A DNA stretch of 64,000 nucleotides from Gordonia sp. KTR9. GTDB lineage: Bacteria; Actinomycetota; Actinomycetes; Mycobacteriales; Mycobacteriaceae. Positions 52,128-63,745 of the stretch are shown here, piece by piece; the first letter of the stretch is position 1, and the number at the start of each line of letters is the position of its first letter. The notes under the pieces are model-generated. The model was not told where the DNA came from, made no database searches, and worked only from the letters and a program-made list of their open reading frames with translations. The stretch lies in NCBI RefSeq assembly GCF_000143885.2, contig NC_018581.1, positions 3,658,001 through 3,722,000 of the forward strand. The letters are read 5' to 3'. The position numbers were made by a program, and so were the translations under genes.

Positions 52128-52246
52128 GACGCCACACGGTAGGTCCCGTCACCACCACTTCTTCACGTCCGGACGGGCGAACACCGGAATCTGTGGACGG
52201 TCACTGCGACCTGTGGATGGTGCCGGACGGGCGGGCCTGCCCGTTC

Positions 52247-53107
52247 TCAGTGCTCCTCGAGACCCTCGATCGGGTCGAGGTGCGCGGCGATGACGACGCC
52301 CACCGCGCCGGGGCCGACGTGGGTGCCGAGGATGGGTCCGAGGTCGACGATCAGTTCGGAGGTCACCACCCGCAGCTTGGCGTGGACCGCGGCTCGCAGT
52401 TCCTCGGCGACGTCGGGGCTCTGGCAGTGCTGGATCCCGACCGTCACCGCGCGGCCACCCGCGGAGTCGACGGCGGCGTCGACCATCTTGTCCAGCGCCT
52501 TGGAGAACGTACGATGACGCTCCCTGAGCGTCAGGGTGCCGTCGACCATGTGCAGGATCGGTTTGATCGACAACGCCGACCCGAACAGCTTGCCCGCGGC
52601 ACTGATCCGGCCGCTGTTGCGCAGATTGTCGAGTTGCTGCACGCACAGCAGTGAGTCGACCGTCGCGGCCTGCCGGATGGCGGACTCGTACACCCGGTCG
52701 CGGTCGGCTCCGCCCGCGGCGGCCTGGGCGGCCGCGACGGCGGTGAAACCGACTGCGAGACCGACAGATCGGGAGTCGACGACACGCACCTGCCCGGAGA
52801 ACTTCTCCGCGGCCATCCGGGCCGAACTCCACGTTCCCGACAGCCGGCGGGACATGTGGACGGCGACAACCCCGTCGCCCTGACTCGCCTCGAGCGCGGC
52901 GTCGAAGTGTTCGGACAGATCGCTGGGGTTCGCGCCCGATGTGGTCACGCCCGGCGTCGACACGATGTCGGTGGGGATGTCGTCGACGCCCTCGCGGTAG
53001 TCCTTGTCATCCACCGTGACGTGCAGCGGGACCTGCCGGATCCCGTAATGCTCGGTCACCGACCGCGGCAGTCGGGACGAGGAGTCTGTGACGACGACGA
53101 CAGGCAC
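52247..53107 (-). CDS. DegV family fatty-acid-binding protein
   Basis: 286 residues with the DegV opening VVVVTDSSSRLPRSVTEHYGIRQVPL, STPGVTTSGANPSDL and SIKPILHMVDGTLT. DegV (FakB) proteins bind a fatty acid for phosphorylation by FakA. No FakA gene is in view. It starts at GTG, 31 bases after octT ends, and precedes comEA on the same strand. Confidence 0.9.
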   Translation of the reverse strand: MPVVVVTDSSSRLPRSVTEHYGIRQVPLHVTVDDKDYREGVDDIPTDIVSTPGVTTSGANPSDLSEHFDAALEASQGDGVVAVHMSRRLSGTWSSARMAAEKFSGQVRVVDSRSVGLAVGFTAVAAAQAAAGGADRDRVYESAIRQAATVDSLLCVQQLDNLRNSGRISAAGKLFGSALSIKPILHMVDGTLTLRERHRTFSKALDKMVDAAVDSAGGRAVTVGIQHCQSPDVAEELRAAVHAKLRVVTSELIVDLGPILGTHVGPGAVGVVIAAHLDPIEGLEEH

Positions 53108-53138
53108 GCGTCTACGTTAACGGGTTCACGCGCCGAGC

Positions 53139-53954
53139 TCACACGGGCGTCGCCGTCGGCCCCTCGATGTCGCGGTCCCTGCTCCCCCGGACCGCGTCGA
53201 TGACCGGGGAGACCAGCTCGGCGATCCCGCGATGACACTCGAATCCCCAGTGGATCCCGTCCGGGTTCATCTCGACCTCCGGGTCGTCGAACGAGTCCCG
53301 GGTGACCGGGTAGAAGTCGACGCACGGCAGCGAATGGCGCGACGCCCACCGGGACATCGCCGCGGTCGTCGGGATCCGGCCGGTGTGGACGTTGCCGTAG
53401 TACGGACTGCGGTGGGTGGGCGGCAGGCACACGACGATCGGGAGATCCGGTCGCAACTGGGTGAGCGCCGCCCGGATCTTCTCGAGGTATTCGATCGTGA
53501 CGCGCGGCGGCAATGCGAGCGGCCACCCGAGGCGCGCGCCCCGCGGCTGGACCCAGGCGTAGGCCTCACGGATCTTCTGCCGCAATCCATTCGGCCGGAT
53601 ATAGCGGATCTGTTCCCGGAACGCCGTGGGCAGTGGCGACGGCAAGGTGTCCATCCCGCCGAACGCGAGCACCACGACATCGGCACGGGGCACGGTGGCC
53701 CAGATGTTCGGATCCTGGGTGAGCGCCCACCAGACGTCCCGACTGGTCCAGCCGATCCGGCCGAACAGCCGCACCGGCGAACCGGTCGCGGCCCCCACGA
53801 GCGTCGGCCAGATACGGGAGTCGTCCGCGGGCAGACCGCCCTGCGGGCCGTAGTAGGCCAGCGAGTCGGACAGGACCAGCACGCACCGGTCCGGCGCGTC
53901 GGGGGACCGACGAGGACCGCCGGCAGTCCCGCTCATCGCAGGACCGGAGTTCAC
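53139..53954 (-). CDS. octT: Diglucosylglycerate octanoyltransferase
   Basis: 271 residues of the SGNH hydrolase fold: nucleophile block VLVLSDSLAYYGPQGGLPADDSRIWPTLVG, VVVLAFGGMDTLPSPLPTAFREQIRYIRP and a C-terminal NPDGIHWGFECHRGIAELV with catalytic Asp/His. These residues closely match mycobacterial OctT (Rv2418c), which adds octanoate to diglucosylglycerate in methylglucose lipopolysaccharide synthesis. The GTG at 53954 overlaps the gpgP stop (GTGA); an ATG at 53936 is an alternative. It lies with gpgP, as in M. tuberculosis. Confidence 0.9.
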   Translation of the reverse strand: MNSGPAMSGTAGGPRRSPDAPDRCVLVLSDSLAYYGPQGGLPADDSRIWPTLVGAATGSPVRLFGRIGWTSRDVWWALTQDPNIWATVPRADVVVLAFGGMDTLPSPLPTAFREQIRYIRPNGLRQKIREAYAWVQPRGARLGWPLALPPRVTIEYLEKIRAALTQLRPDLPIVVCLPPTHRSPYYGNVHTGRIPTTAAMSRWASRHSLPCVDFYPVTRDSFDDPEVEMNPDGIHWGFECHRGIAELVSPVIDAVRGSRDRDIEGPTATPV

Positions 53955-54664
53955 TGCACCGCCGGGTCGGAGTCCTCGGCGGACGCGTTCCACACGTCCA
54001 GGCGCCATCGCGGCAGTTCGCCCGGCATACCGTGACCCGACAGCTGCACCCAGCTTGTGTTCGCGAGGCCTCCGAAGGCAGGCCAGTTCTCGACCGGCAG
54101 TCCGAGGAGTGCCGCCGTCATCGCGGCGATGACGCCGCCGTGGGCCACGAGCACCACCGGAGCCTCCGGATTGTCGCCGACACCCCACTCCGGCAGCTGC
54201 TCGATCAACTCGTCGACCAGCGGGGTGGAACGTCGGGCGACGTCGACGCGACTCTCACCGCCCGGCGGCGTCCATGTCGCGTCGTCACGCCAGATGGCAC
54301 GGGCCCCCGGCATCGCGGCATCGACGTCCAGATGGGTCAGCCCCTGCCACTCACCCAGATGCGTCTCGCGCAGGCGGGCGTCGGTGGTCACCGGCAACCC
54401 GGTGCGCTGCGCCAGCGCCTCGGCGGTGTCACGTGCCCGCCGCAGATCCGACGACCAGATCACGACCGGTTGTCGCTTGGCGAGCTCCACTGCCGCCGAA
54501 TTGGCCTGCTTCACACCGAGTTCGGACAGATCGGTGTCGAGCTGGCCTTGCATCCGACTCGCCGCGTTGTATTCGGTCTGCCCGTGCCGCAACAGGATCA
54601 GGCGTCGGACCACCGGGGTGAGACGTTCGACCGCGGTGTCATGTGAATCCGGACCGCCACTCAC
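53951..54664 (-). CDS. gpgP: Glucosyl-3-phosphoglycerate phosphatase (histidine phosphatase family)
   Basis: 237 residues with the catalytic LRHGQTEYNAASRMQGQLDTDLSELG, the acid residue in RLRETHLGEWQG and the second His in VLVAHGGVIAA. In mycobacteria the gene here (Rv2419c) removes phosphate from glucosyl-3-phosphoglycerate in the methylglucose lipopolysaccharide pathway. It overlaps rsfS (GTGA) before and octT after. By sequence alone it could be a general phosphoglycerate-mutase-like phosphatase; the octT neighbour decides. Confidence 0.9.
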   Translation of the reverse strand: MSGGPDSHDTAVERLTPVVRRLILLRHGQTEYNAASRMQGQLDTDLSELGVKQANSAAVELAKRQPVVIWSSDLRRARDTAEALAQRTGLPVTTDARLRETHLGEWQGLTHLDVDAAMPGARAIWRDDATWTPPGGESRVDVARRSTPLVDELIEQLPEWGVGDNPEAPVVLVAHGGVIAAMTAALLGLPVENWPAFGGLANTSWVQLSGHGMPGELPRWRLDVWNASAEDSDPAVQ

Positions 54665-55023
54665 GACAGCCCTTCCACCTCGACCACCGGACAGTCCTTC
54701 CAGAGGCTCTCCAGCGCGTAGAAGCGCCGCTCGTCGGTGTGCTGGATGTGCACCACGATGTCGGCGTAGTCGAGGAGCGCCCAGCGACCCTCGCGTGTGC
54801 CCTCACGCCGCAGCGGCTTGTGACCGGCCTCCCGCAGCTTCTCCTCGACCTCGTCGACGATCGAATTCACCTGACGCTCGTTGTCCGCCGACGCGATGAC
54901 GAAGGCGTCGGTGATCACCAACTGCTCCGACACGTCGATCACCGTCACCTCGTGGGCGAGCTTCTCGGCCGCGGCCAGGGCGGCCACCTTGGCCATCTCC
55001 AGCGCTTCAGCTGACGCAGTCAC
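54661..55023 (-). CDS. rsfS: Ribosome silencing factor RsfS
   Basis: 120 residues with the family core VIDVSEQLVITDAFVIASADNERQVNSIVDEVEEKL and GRWALLDYADIVVHI. It binds protein L14 on the 50S subunit and blocks subunit joining in starvation. It follows nadD by ten bases and overlaps gpgP, which matches the usual nadD-rsfS-gpgP order. Confidence 0.95.
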   Translation of the reverse strand: MTASAEALEMAKVAALAAAEKLAHEVTVIDVSEQLVITDAFVIASADNERQVNSIVDEVEEKLREAGHKPLRREGTREGRWALLDYADIVVHIQHTDERRFYALESLWKDCPVVEVEGLS

Positions 55024-55033
55024 ACTTGTCCTC

Positions 55034-55813
55034 TCATTCGCTTACGGCCTGTTCGCCCACGGCCCGGCCCGATCGATCGGTACCGTCCGTCGACTCCCCC
55101 GGCCGGAACTCTTCGGCCGGGAGCTTCTCGGGGCGGTTGGCCCCCGGCAGAGCGGGGGCGGAAACGCCCGGTGACGACGCCCGAGGCGCACGATACAGCT
55201 TCCGCTTCGCGATGTACTGGACGACGCCGTCGGGCACGAGGTACCAGACGGGCCGTCCGAGCGACGCGCGCGTCCGGCACTCCGTGGACGAGATCGCCAG
55301 AGCCGGGATCTCCAGCAGGTGAAGGGTGTCCTCGGGCATCGCTTCGAGGTGGTGCGCCAGGTGTGTGGCGTCGAGTTCGTAACCCGGCCGGCTGACGCCC
55401 ACGAACCTGGCGAGCCCGAACAGTTCTTCCCAGTCCTGCCACGACAGGATCGATTCCAGCGCATCGGCACCGGTGATGAAGTAGAGCTCGGCCTCCGGCA
55501 GCAGCGCCCGAAGATCGCGGAGGGTGTCCACGGTGTAGGTGTCGCCGTCGCGATCGATGTCGACGCGGCTCACGCTGAACTGCGGATTCGACGCGGTTGC
55601 GACGACCGTCATGAGGTATCGATCCTCCGGCGGACTCACGGTCTCCTGCTCGCCGATCTTCTGCCACGGACGGCCGGTCGGGACGAAGATCACCTCGTCC
55701 AGCGAGAACCGGTGGGCGACCTCACTGGCCGCGACGAGGTGCCCGTTGTGGATCGGGTCGAACGTGCCGCCCATCACGCCGATACGGCGCGCACGTGGGC
55801 GGTCGGGTGACAT
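55034..55813 (-). CDS. nadD: Nicotinate-nucleotide adenylyltransferase
   Basis: 259 residues. The nucleotidyl-transferase motif [20 protein letters not shown] (with HxGH) and the C-terminal ISSTECRTR are conserved; [10 protein letters not shown] is typical of actinobacterial NadD. It makes nicotinate adenine dinucleotide from ATP and the mononucleotide. A longer C-terminal tail (about 45 residues, Pro and Ala rich) follows the core. It heads the nadD-rsfS-gpgP-octT operon. Confidence 0.95.
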   Translation of the reverse strand: MSPDRPRARRIGVMGGTFDPIHNGHLVAASEVAHRFSLDEVIFVPTGRPWQKIGEQETVSPPEDRYLMTVVATASNPQFSVSRVDIDRDGDTYTVDTLRDLRALLPEAELYFITGADALESILSWQDWEELFGLARFVGVSRPGYELDATHLAHHLEAMPEDTLHLLEIPALAISSTECRTRASLGRPVWYLVPDGVVQYIAKRKLYRAPRASSPGVSAPALPGANRPEKLPAEEFRPGESTDGTDRSGRAVGEQAVSE

Positions 55814-55861
55814 GGACGGTCAGTCTACGCGTCGGGCGCTGATCGAAAACGGCGGCGCTGC

Positions 55862-57259
55862 TCAGATCGGCAGGAGGTCGGCGATGACCGTGCCCAGTTG
55901 CGTGGCGTTGCGGCATTCGAACATGTCGATCACATCCGCGTAGTCGGTCGCGACCGAGTCCCCCGTGCCCCAGTGCTGCTTGGCCTCCGGGTTCAGCCAA
56001 TAGGCGTGGCGGGCACGTTCGACCAGTTCCGCCAGGGCGGCTGCGTGGGGGTCGTGGTAGTTGTTCCGGCCGTCACCGAGAATCAGCAACGCACCCCGGT
56101 GGGTCAGCGAGTCGCCATAGTCGGCGACGAACCCGGCCAGCATGTTGCCGTAATCGGAGTGACCGTCGCGGGTCGAGATCCGCGCGGTGGAGATCATGTG
56201 GTGCATCGCCGCGCCGAAGTCCTCCTCGCCGTGGTCGAAGTAGTCCGTCACCTCGTCGACGGTGTCGACGAACGCGAACACCCGCACCTTCGAGAACTGC
56301 TGTCGCAGTGCGTACACCAGCCGCAACGTGAACTGACTGAACCCGGCGACCGAGCCCGACACGTCGCAGATGATGACGAGTTCCGGACGCCCCGGCCGTG
56401 GCTTGCGGTGGCTGAGTTCGATGGGCACGCCTCCGGTGGACATCGACGCGCGCAACGTCTTCCGGACGTCGACCGCGCCCCGATGAGCTCGGCGCCGACG
56501 AGTCTCGAGCTTCGCGGCCAGCAATCTGGCCAGCGGTTCGATGGTCTTGCGGATCTCGACCTGTTCCTTGGCACCCGCCGACAGGAAGTTGACGTTCTCC
56601 GGCAGGGCCGGCACCGCGTAGGCGCCGACCTTCTCGCGACCGTTGCGGTCGGCCATGCGTCGCTGCGTCTCTCGCTCGATCGCCGCACGCAGATCGCCGG
56701 CCTTCTGGCGCGCCGCCCGCCGGTACAGCGGTTCGGTGCCGGCTCGTCCGCCGTCATCACCGCCCGACTCGCCGGCCATGGCCGCCGCGATCTTCGCGAT
56801 CAGCGTCTGCGGGCTCACCGCGTTGATGGCCTGGTAGGCCGAGAACGCCTCGCCGCGCGTCGATCCGTATCGCCCCAACTCGTCGACGATCATCGCGACG
56901 GCCTGATCGAGCCGGCCGTCGCCGGCTGCCGCGTCGTCGGCGAGCATCTCCGCGAGCGCGTCCCGCACCGCGTCGATGTCGAGTCGGCCGTCGGGCGTGC
57001 GCGGCAGATCCTCGGTGACGGTGCGCATTCCGGCACCGACCGGGAACCACAGGTCGAAGACACGGTCGAACACACCGCGATGAGCATGATCGACGAGCAG
57101 CGTCGTCGCCAGGCCCTCCCGCAGCCGTGGACGTTCGAGGAGGTCGAGAACCTCCATCGCACCAGCCGCGTCGATCAGCGCCGACGGCCCGACCACGATC
57201 CCGCGTCGGCGTAGTTCATCGACGAAGTCGGTGAGGTGCGCGACGAGCGGAGCCGTCAT
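55862..57259 (-). CDS. VWA domain protein of the CoxE family
   Basis: 465 residues with a C-terminal von Willebrand A-like domain: the metal site DVSGSVAGFSQF (DxSxS), LVYALRQQF, and ILGDGRNNYHDP. The N-terminal 250 residues are helical. It overlaps the MoxR gene by one base (TGATG). MoxR ATPases with a VWA partner act as chaperones that activate or load metal cofactors into target enzymes. The same pair precedes nadD in M. tuberculosis (Rv2425c-2426c). Confidence 0.92.
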   Translation of the reverse strand: MTAPLVAHLTDFVDELRRRGIVVGPSALIDAAGAMEVLDLLERPRLREGLATTLLVDHAHRGVFDRVFDLWFPVGAGMRTVTEDLPRTPDGRLDIDAVRDALAEMLADDAAAGDGRLDQAVAMIVDELGRYGSTRGEAFSAYQAINAVSPQTLIAKIAAAMAGESGGDDGGRAGTEPLYRRAARQKAGDLRAAIERETQRRMADRNGREKVGAYAVPALPENVNFLSAGAKEQVEIRKTIEPLARLLAAKLETRRRRAHRGAVDVRKTLRASMSTGGVPIELSHRKPRPGRPELVIICDVSGSVAGFSQFTLRLVYALRQQFSKVRVFAFVDTVDEVTDYFDHGEEDFGAAMHHMISTARISTRDGHSDYGNMLAGFVADYGDSLTHRGALLILGDGRNNYHDPHAAALAELVERARHAYWLNPEAKQHWGTGDSVATDYADVIDMFECRNATQLGTVIADLLPI

Positions 57260-58203
57260 CAGCCCAGCTTGAGTTCTTTGAGGGCCGTCTTGAGGTCCGG
57301 TCGGTGTTTGAGGACCACACCGAGCGTGCGGGCGATGAGCCCGTCGTCGAATCCGCCCCCGCTTCGCGCAGTTGCCTTCTCGCCGGCTCCCAGCGCCAGC
57401 AGCGTGTTGGCCCAGTCGATGGTCTCGGCGACCGACGGCTTCTTGCGGATGTCCAAGGTGCGCAGGACACCGACGATCCGCACCAGTTCGGCGCTGAGCG
57501 AGTCCGAGAGAGTGGGCACCCGCGACGCGAGGATCTCCTTCTCGCGCTCGGCGTCCGGGAAGTCGATGTAGAGGTAGAGACACCGGCGCTTGAGCGCCTC
57601 GGACAGTTCGCGGGTCGCGTTCGACGTGAGCAACACAATCGGACGCCGTTGCGCGGCAACGGTTCCCATCTCCGGAATGGTGATGGCGAAGTCGCTGAGG
57701 ACTTCCAGCAGCAGGCCTTCCATGTCGACGTCGGCCTTGTCGACCTCGTCGATGAGGAGCACGGTGGCACCCTCGCGCGAGATCGCCTTCAGCAACGGCC
57801 GCGGCAGCAGGAACTCGTCGGAGAAGATGTCGGCCTTGGCCTCATCCCAGGCGCGGTCCCCCGTCGCCTGGATGTGCAGGATCTGCTTGGCGTGATTCCA
57901 CTCGTAGAGGGCGCGGGCCTCGTCGATGCCCTCGTAGCACTGCAGTCGGATGAGTTCGGCGTCCGTGGCCGCCGCTATGGATCGGGCCAGTTCGGTCTTG
58001 CCGACACCCGCGGGCCCCTCGACCAGAAGCGGCTTGCCGAGCCGATCGGCGAGGAAGGTCGACGTCGCGGTGGCGTCGTCGGCGAGATAACCCGTCGCCC
58101 GCAAACGCCCGACGACGTCGTCGACACCCTCGAACGAGGGCACGACGGCCGGTCCCGAACCCGTGTACTGAGCAGTCCCCTCGCCCGGGGTGGTGCCGCT
58201 CAT
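57259..58203 (-). CDS. MoxR family AAA+ ATPase
   Basis: 314 residues. Walker A LLVEGPAGVGKTELARSIA, Walker B VLLIDEVDKAD, sensor 1 IVLLTSNATRELSEALKRRC, and a C-terminal lid. The ATG at 58203 overlaps the proA stop (TGATG), and the VWA gene follows with the same overlap, so all three are translated as one unit. The longer frame upstream lacks family likeness. It is presumed to power the VWA protein's chaperone work. Confidence 0.93.
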   Translation of the reverse strand: MSGTTPGEGTAQYTGSGPAVVPSFEGVDDVVGRLRATGYLADDATATSTFLADRLGKPLLVEGPAGVGKTELARSIAAATDAELIRLQCYEGIDEARALYEWNHAKQILHIQATGDRAWDEAKADIFSDEFLLPRPLLKAISREGATVLLIDEVDKADVDMEGLLLEVLSDFAITIPEMGTVAAQRRPIVLLTSNATRELSEALKRRCLYLYIDFPDAEREKEILASRVPTLSDSLSAELVRIVGVLRTLDIRKKPSVAETIDWANTLLALGAGEKATARSGGGFDDGLIARTLGVVLKHRPDLKTALKELKLG

Positions 58204-59516
58204 CAGGCGGGCCGCACGTGGCCGTTGCCCCAGACCACCCATTTGGTCGAGGTCAGTTCCGGCAGACCCATCGGGCCGCGGGCGTGGAGCTTCTGGGTGG
58301 AGATGCCGATCTCGGCCCCGAAACCGAACTGCTCGCCGTCGGTGAAAGCCGTGGAGGCGTTCACCATCACCGCGGCGGCGTCCACGCGCCGGGTGAACTC
58401 GTCGGCGGCCGACAGGTCGGTGGTGATGATCGCCTCAGTGTGGCCGGTCCCGTAGGTGTCGATGTGGGCGACAGCCGCGTCCAGGTCGTCGACCACCTTC
58501 ATGGCGATGTCCATCGACAGGTATTCCTTGGACCAGTCGTCCTCGGTTGCCGGCTCCATGCCCGGCTCGTCGCCGTGGATGACCACACCCTGTGTCTGCA
58601 GGACCGAGGTGATCCGCGGCAGTGCGTCGGCGGCGACAGCCTTGTCGATGAGCACGGTCTCCGCGGTGTTGCAGACGCTGGGCCTGCGAGTCTTCGAGTT
58701 GAGGATGACACGCGCCGCGACGTCGAGGTCGGCGAGTGCGTGCACGTAGACGTGGCAGTTGCCGACACCGGTCTCGATCGTCGGCACGGTCGCATTCGAC
58801 ACCACGGCTTCGATGAGCCCGGCGCCACCACGGGGGATGACCACGTCGACGAGTCCGCGCGCCCGGATGAGTGCGGTCACGCTGGACCGGTCGTCGCTGG
58901 GCAGCAACGAGACCGCATCGGCGCTGACGCCCTTCGACGAGAGGGTCTCCCGCAGCACGCGGACGAGTTCGGCGTTCGACGACGCAGCGGACGACGAGCC
59001 ACGCAGCAGGACCGCGTTGCCGGACTTGAAGGAGATCCCGAATGCGTCGACGGTGACGTTGGGCCGCGCTTCGTACACGATGCCCACGACACCGAGGGGT
59101 ACACGGAGCTGGCGCAGCTGCAGGCCGTTGGGGAGGGTCTTGCCCGCGGCCACCTCGCCGATCGGATCGGGCAGCACTGCGACCTGCCGCAGACCGTCGG
59201 CGATCCCCGCCACGCGCGACTCGTCGAGCCGCAGACGGTCGAGCAGGCTCGCCTCGGTGCCGGCTTCTTCGGCACGCGCGATGTCCTCGGCGTTGGCGGC
59301 GAGGATGGTCTCCGTCGCGGCCTCCACGGCATCGGCCGCGGCGAGCAGGACCTCGTTCTTGGCGGCTGTCGTCAGACCGCTCAGCGAGCGGGACGCCGAC
59401 CGGGCCGCTCGGGCGAGTCCGAGAACGACCTTCTCGATGTCGGACTTCTCGCCGGCGGACTTCTCGGAGCCGGGCCCGCCTCCTGCGACGGACTGCTCTG
59501 CGGTGGGTGCGCTCAT
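58203..59516 (-). CDS. proA: Glutamate-5-semialdehyde dehydrogenase (gamma-glutamyl phosphate reductase)
   Basis: 437 residues. The signature [27 protein letters not shown], catalytic Cys in [14 protein letters not shown] and VPRGG-type [12 protein letters not shown] are all present. It reduces gamma-glutamyl phosphate with NADPH in proline synthesis. GAGG lies six bases before the ATG at 59516; upstream ATGs at 59522 and 59552 are less likely. proB is not in the window. The leader (59517-59643) contains three GTACC boxes. Confidence 0.95.
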   Translation of the reverse strand: MSAPTAEQSVAGGGPGSEKSAGEKSDIEKVVLGLARAARSASRSLSGLTTAAKNEVLLAAADAVEAATETILAANAEDIARAEEAGTEASLLDRLRLDESRVAGIADGLRQVAVLPDPIGEVAAGKTLPNGLQLRQLRVPLGVVGIVYEARPNVTVDAFGISFKSGNAVLLRGSSSAASSNAELVRVLRETLSSKGVSADAVSLLPSDDRSSVTALIRARGLVDVVIPRGGAGLIEAVVSNATVPTIETGVGNCHVYVHALADLDVAARVILNSKTRRPSVCNTAETVLIDKAVAADALPRITSVLQTQGVVIHGDEPGMEPATEDDWSKEYLSMDIAMKVVDDLDAAVAHIDTYGTGHTEAIITTDLSAADEFTRRVDAAAVMVNASTAFTDGEQFGFGAEIGISTQKLHARGPMGLPELTSTKWVVWGNGHVRPA

Positions 59517-59643
59517 CAACATCCTCGACTTCGCGGTGGTTCCGGGCGGCATCGCCGGAAAGTGCCGTTCTCAAGAGTAGCGCCGGCCGTTCGGAGTACC
59601 CAACGAGATCTGGTACCCGACGATAGGTACCGGTCTCCGCTCG

Positions 59644-62226
<2,583 letters not shown>

Positions 62227-62282
62227 ACCCACCCGAACCGGGTAGACCATCGACCTGAACGGTCGGAGAGAAAGGAAACACG

Positions 62283-62687
62283 ATGTCACTTGCACTGGCC
62301 ACCACACTGACTGTCCCGTTCGACGAGGCGGTCGAACGGACTCGGACCGCACTCGCGGACCAGGGGTTCGGTGTCCTCACCGAGATCGACGTCCAGGCGA
62401 CGCTGAAGACAAAACTCGACGAGGACATGGAGCCGTACCTCATCCTCGGCGCCTGTAACCCACCCCTGGCACACCGTGCGCTGAGCGTTCGACGACAGAT
62501 CGGACTGTTGTTGCCCTGCAACGTCGTCGTCCGGGCCGACCCGGACAACCCGGGCAGCACTCTGATCGAAGCGATGGATCCCGGTCTCATGGTGCAAGTC
62601 TCGGGTGAGCCAGGACTCGAACCGGTCGCCCGTGACGCCGCAGAGAAGCTGCGCGCCGCGATCGACGCCCTGTCCACACAGTCCTGA
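62283..62687 (+). CDS. DUF302 domain protein
   Basis: 134 residues. VPFDEAVERTRTALADQGFGVLTEIDVQATLKTKLDEDMEPYLILGACNPPLAHRAL is the DUF302 core. The domain is small and soluble with no signal peptide. AAAGGAA precedes the ATG, and the gene lies 56 bases after the transporter. DUF302 genes are often next to CsoR-like regulators, but their function is not settled. Confidence 0.9.
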   Translation: MSLALATTLTVPFDEAVERTRTALADQGFGVLTEIDVQATLKTKLDEDMEPYLILGACNPPLAHRALSVRRQIGLLLPCNVVVRADPDNPGSTLIEAMDPGLMVQVSGEPGLEPVARDAAEKLRAAIDALSTQS

Positions 62688-62720
62688 CCACCGGGCCCCC
62701 GCCCCTACCGAGGAGTTCTC

Positions 62721-63329
62721 ATGACGGCTCACTTCGACTTCTACTTCGACCCCGTGTGTCCCTTCGCCTGGGCGGCCTCGCGGTGGCTCACCGACCAGGC
62801 AGGCGCGCACGGCGCGACCGTCGACTGGCATGTGATGAGTCTCGCGATCCTCAACGAAGACCAGGAACCGGACTCCGACGAGCAACGTCGGCAGCTCGAC
62901 ACATCCCGGCGACTCGGTCGTGTGTTCATGGCGGCCGTCGAGAAGGGCGGTGCGGAATCGGTCGAACCCCTGTACGCCGCGATCGGCGCCCGGTTACACC
63001 ATGCAGGCGATGAGATGACGCCCGCTGCGGTTGCCGAGACCCTGGCCGCGGACGGCCTCCCCGCGGAACTGTCCGACGCAATGGACGACGAGTCATTCGA
63101 CGACGCACTGCGGGAGTCGCACCGCCGAAGCCAGGATGCGCTGGGCGAGACCGGCGGCAGCCCGATCTTGGGTGTCGACGGGACGCACTTCTTCGGTCCC
63201 GTCCTCTCCGACATCCCGACCGATGACGAAGCGAACGCACTCTTCTCGTCGCTGGTGACGCTCGCGGGCGTGTCGGTGTTCTCACAGGTGAAGCGGCCTG
63301 CGGGAGGACCTCCGACGTTCTCGGACTGA
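62721..63329 (+). CDS. DsbA-fold protein like mycothiol-dependent nitroreductase (Rv2466c), CPFA active site
   Basis: 202 residues. FDFYFDPVCPFAWAASRWL, WHVMSLAILNEDQE and FFGPVLSDIP are shared in pattern with Rv2466c, whose active site is CPWC. Here the site is Cys13-Pro-Phe-Ala16: the attacking Cys is kept but the resolving Cys is Ala. Such a monothiol form could still react with mycothiol. GAGGAG precedes the ATG. It follows DUF302 by 33 bases and is likely the last gene of the CsoR-controlled operon. Confidence 0.87.
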   Translation: MTAHFDFYFDPVCPFAWAASRWLTDQAGAHGATVDWHVMSLAILNEDQEPDSDEQRRQLDTSRRLGRVFMAAVEKGGAESVEPLYAAIGARLHHAGDEMTPAAVAETLAADGLPAELSDAMDDESFDDALRESHRRSQDALGETGGSPILGVDGTHFFGPVLSDIPTDDEANALFSSLVTLAGVSVFSQVKRPAGGPPTFSD

Positions 63330-63404
63330 ACTCGGCGCGCATCCCGCCCGTCACCCGCCTACTGTGACGCCGGTACGGATGTCCGACGACGGGAGTATCG
63401 CGAA

Positions 63405-63743
63405 GTGGCGTGGCTTGTCCTGGTGACCGCGGGTCTGGTCGAGATCATCTACATGGCAGCCCTGGAGAAGTCGAACACCTTCACACGCCCGCTGTGGACG
63501 GCCGTGTTCGTCGTGGGCGTCGTCATCAGCATGGCCGGTGTCGCCTATGCGATCCGTTCGATCCCGCTCGGCACGGCCTATGCGGTCTGGGTCGGGATCG
63601 GCGCGGTCGGCACGGCGATCTACGGCATCCTGTACCTGCGCGAACCCGCCGGTCTCGCTCGCCTGGGATGTATCTTCCTGATCCTGATCGGGGTCGTCGG
63701 ACTGAATCTCCTGCACAACACGGCGGGCGCGGAGGCGCACTGA
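63405..63743 (+). CDS. Small multidrug resistance family exporter (SugE/Gdx-like)
   Basis: 112 residues with four membrane spans. The Glu in AGLVEIIYMAALEKS is the proton/substrate site of SMR proteins, and GTAYAVWVGIGAVGTAIYGILYL is closer to SugE/Gdx than EmrE. The start is GTG with GGGAG upstream. SugE-type Gdx proteins export guanidinium. No guanidine riboswitch was recognised in the 75 bases upstream. It may be half of a paired exporter, but no second SMR gene is next to it. Confidence 0.88.
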   Translation: MAWLVLVTAGLVEIIYMAALEKSNTFTRPLWTAVFVVGVVISMAGVAYAIRSIPLGTAYAVWVGIGAVGTAIYGILYLREPAGLARLGCIFLILIGVVGLNLLHNTAGAEAH

Positions 63744-63745
63744 CG

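Noticed and set aside
59596..59631. Three GTACC boxes 14-17 bases apart before proA
   Set aside because: Spacing is irregular and no symmetric operator results. Likely chance.
63330..63404. A guanidine riboswitch before the SMR exporter gene
   Set aside because: No convincing ykkC-type fold or conserved ACGR loop pair could be drawn in the 75 bases.
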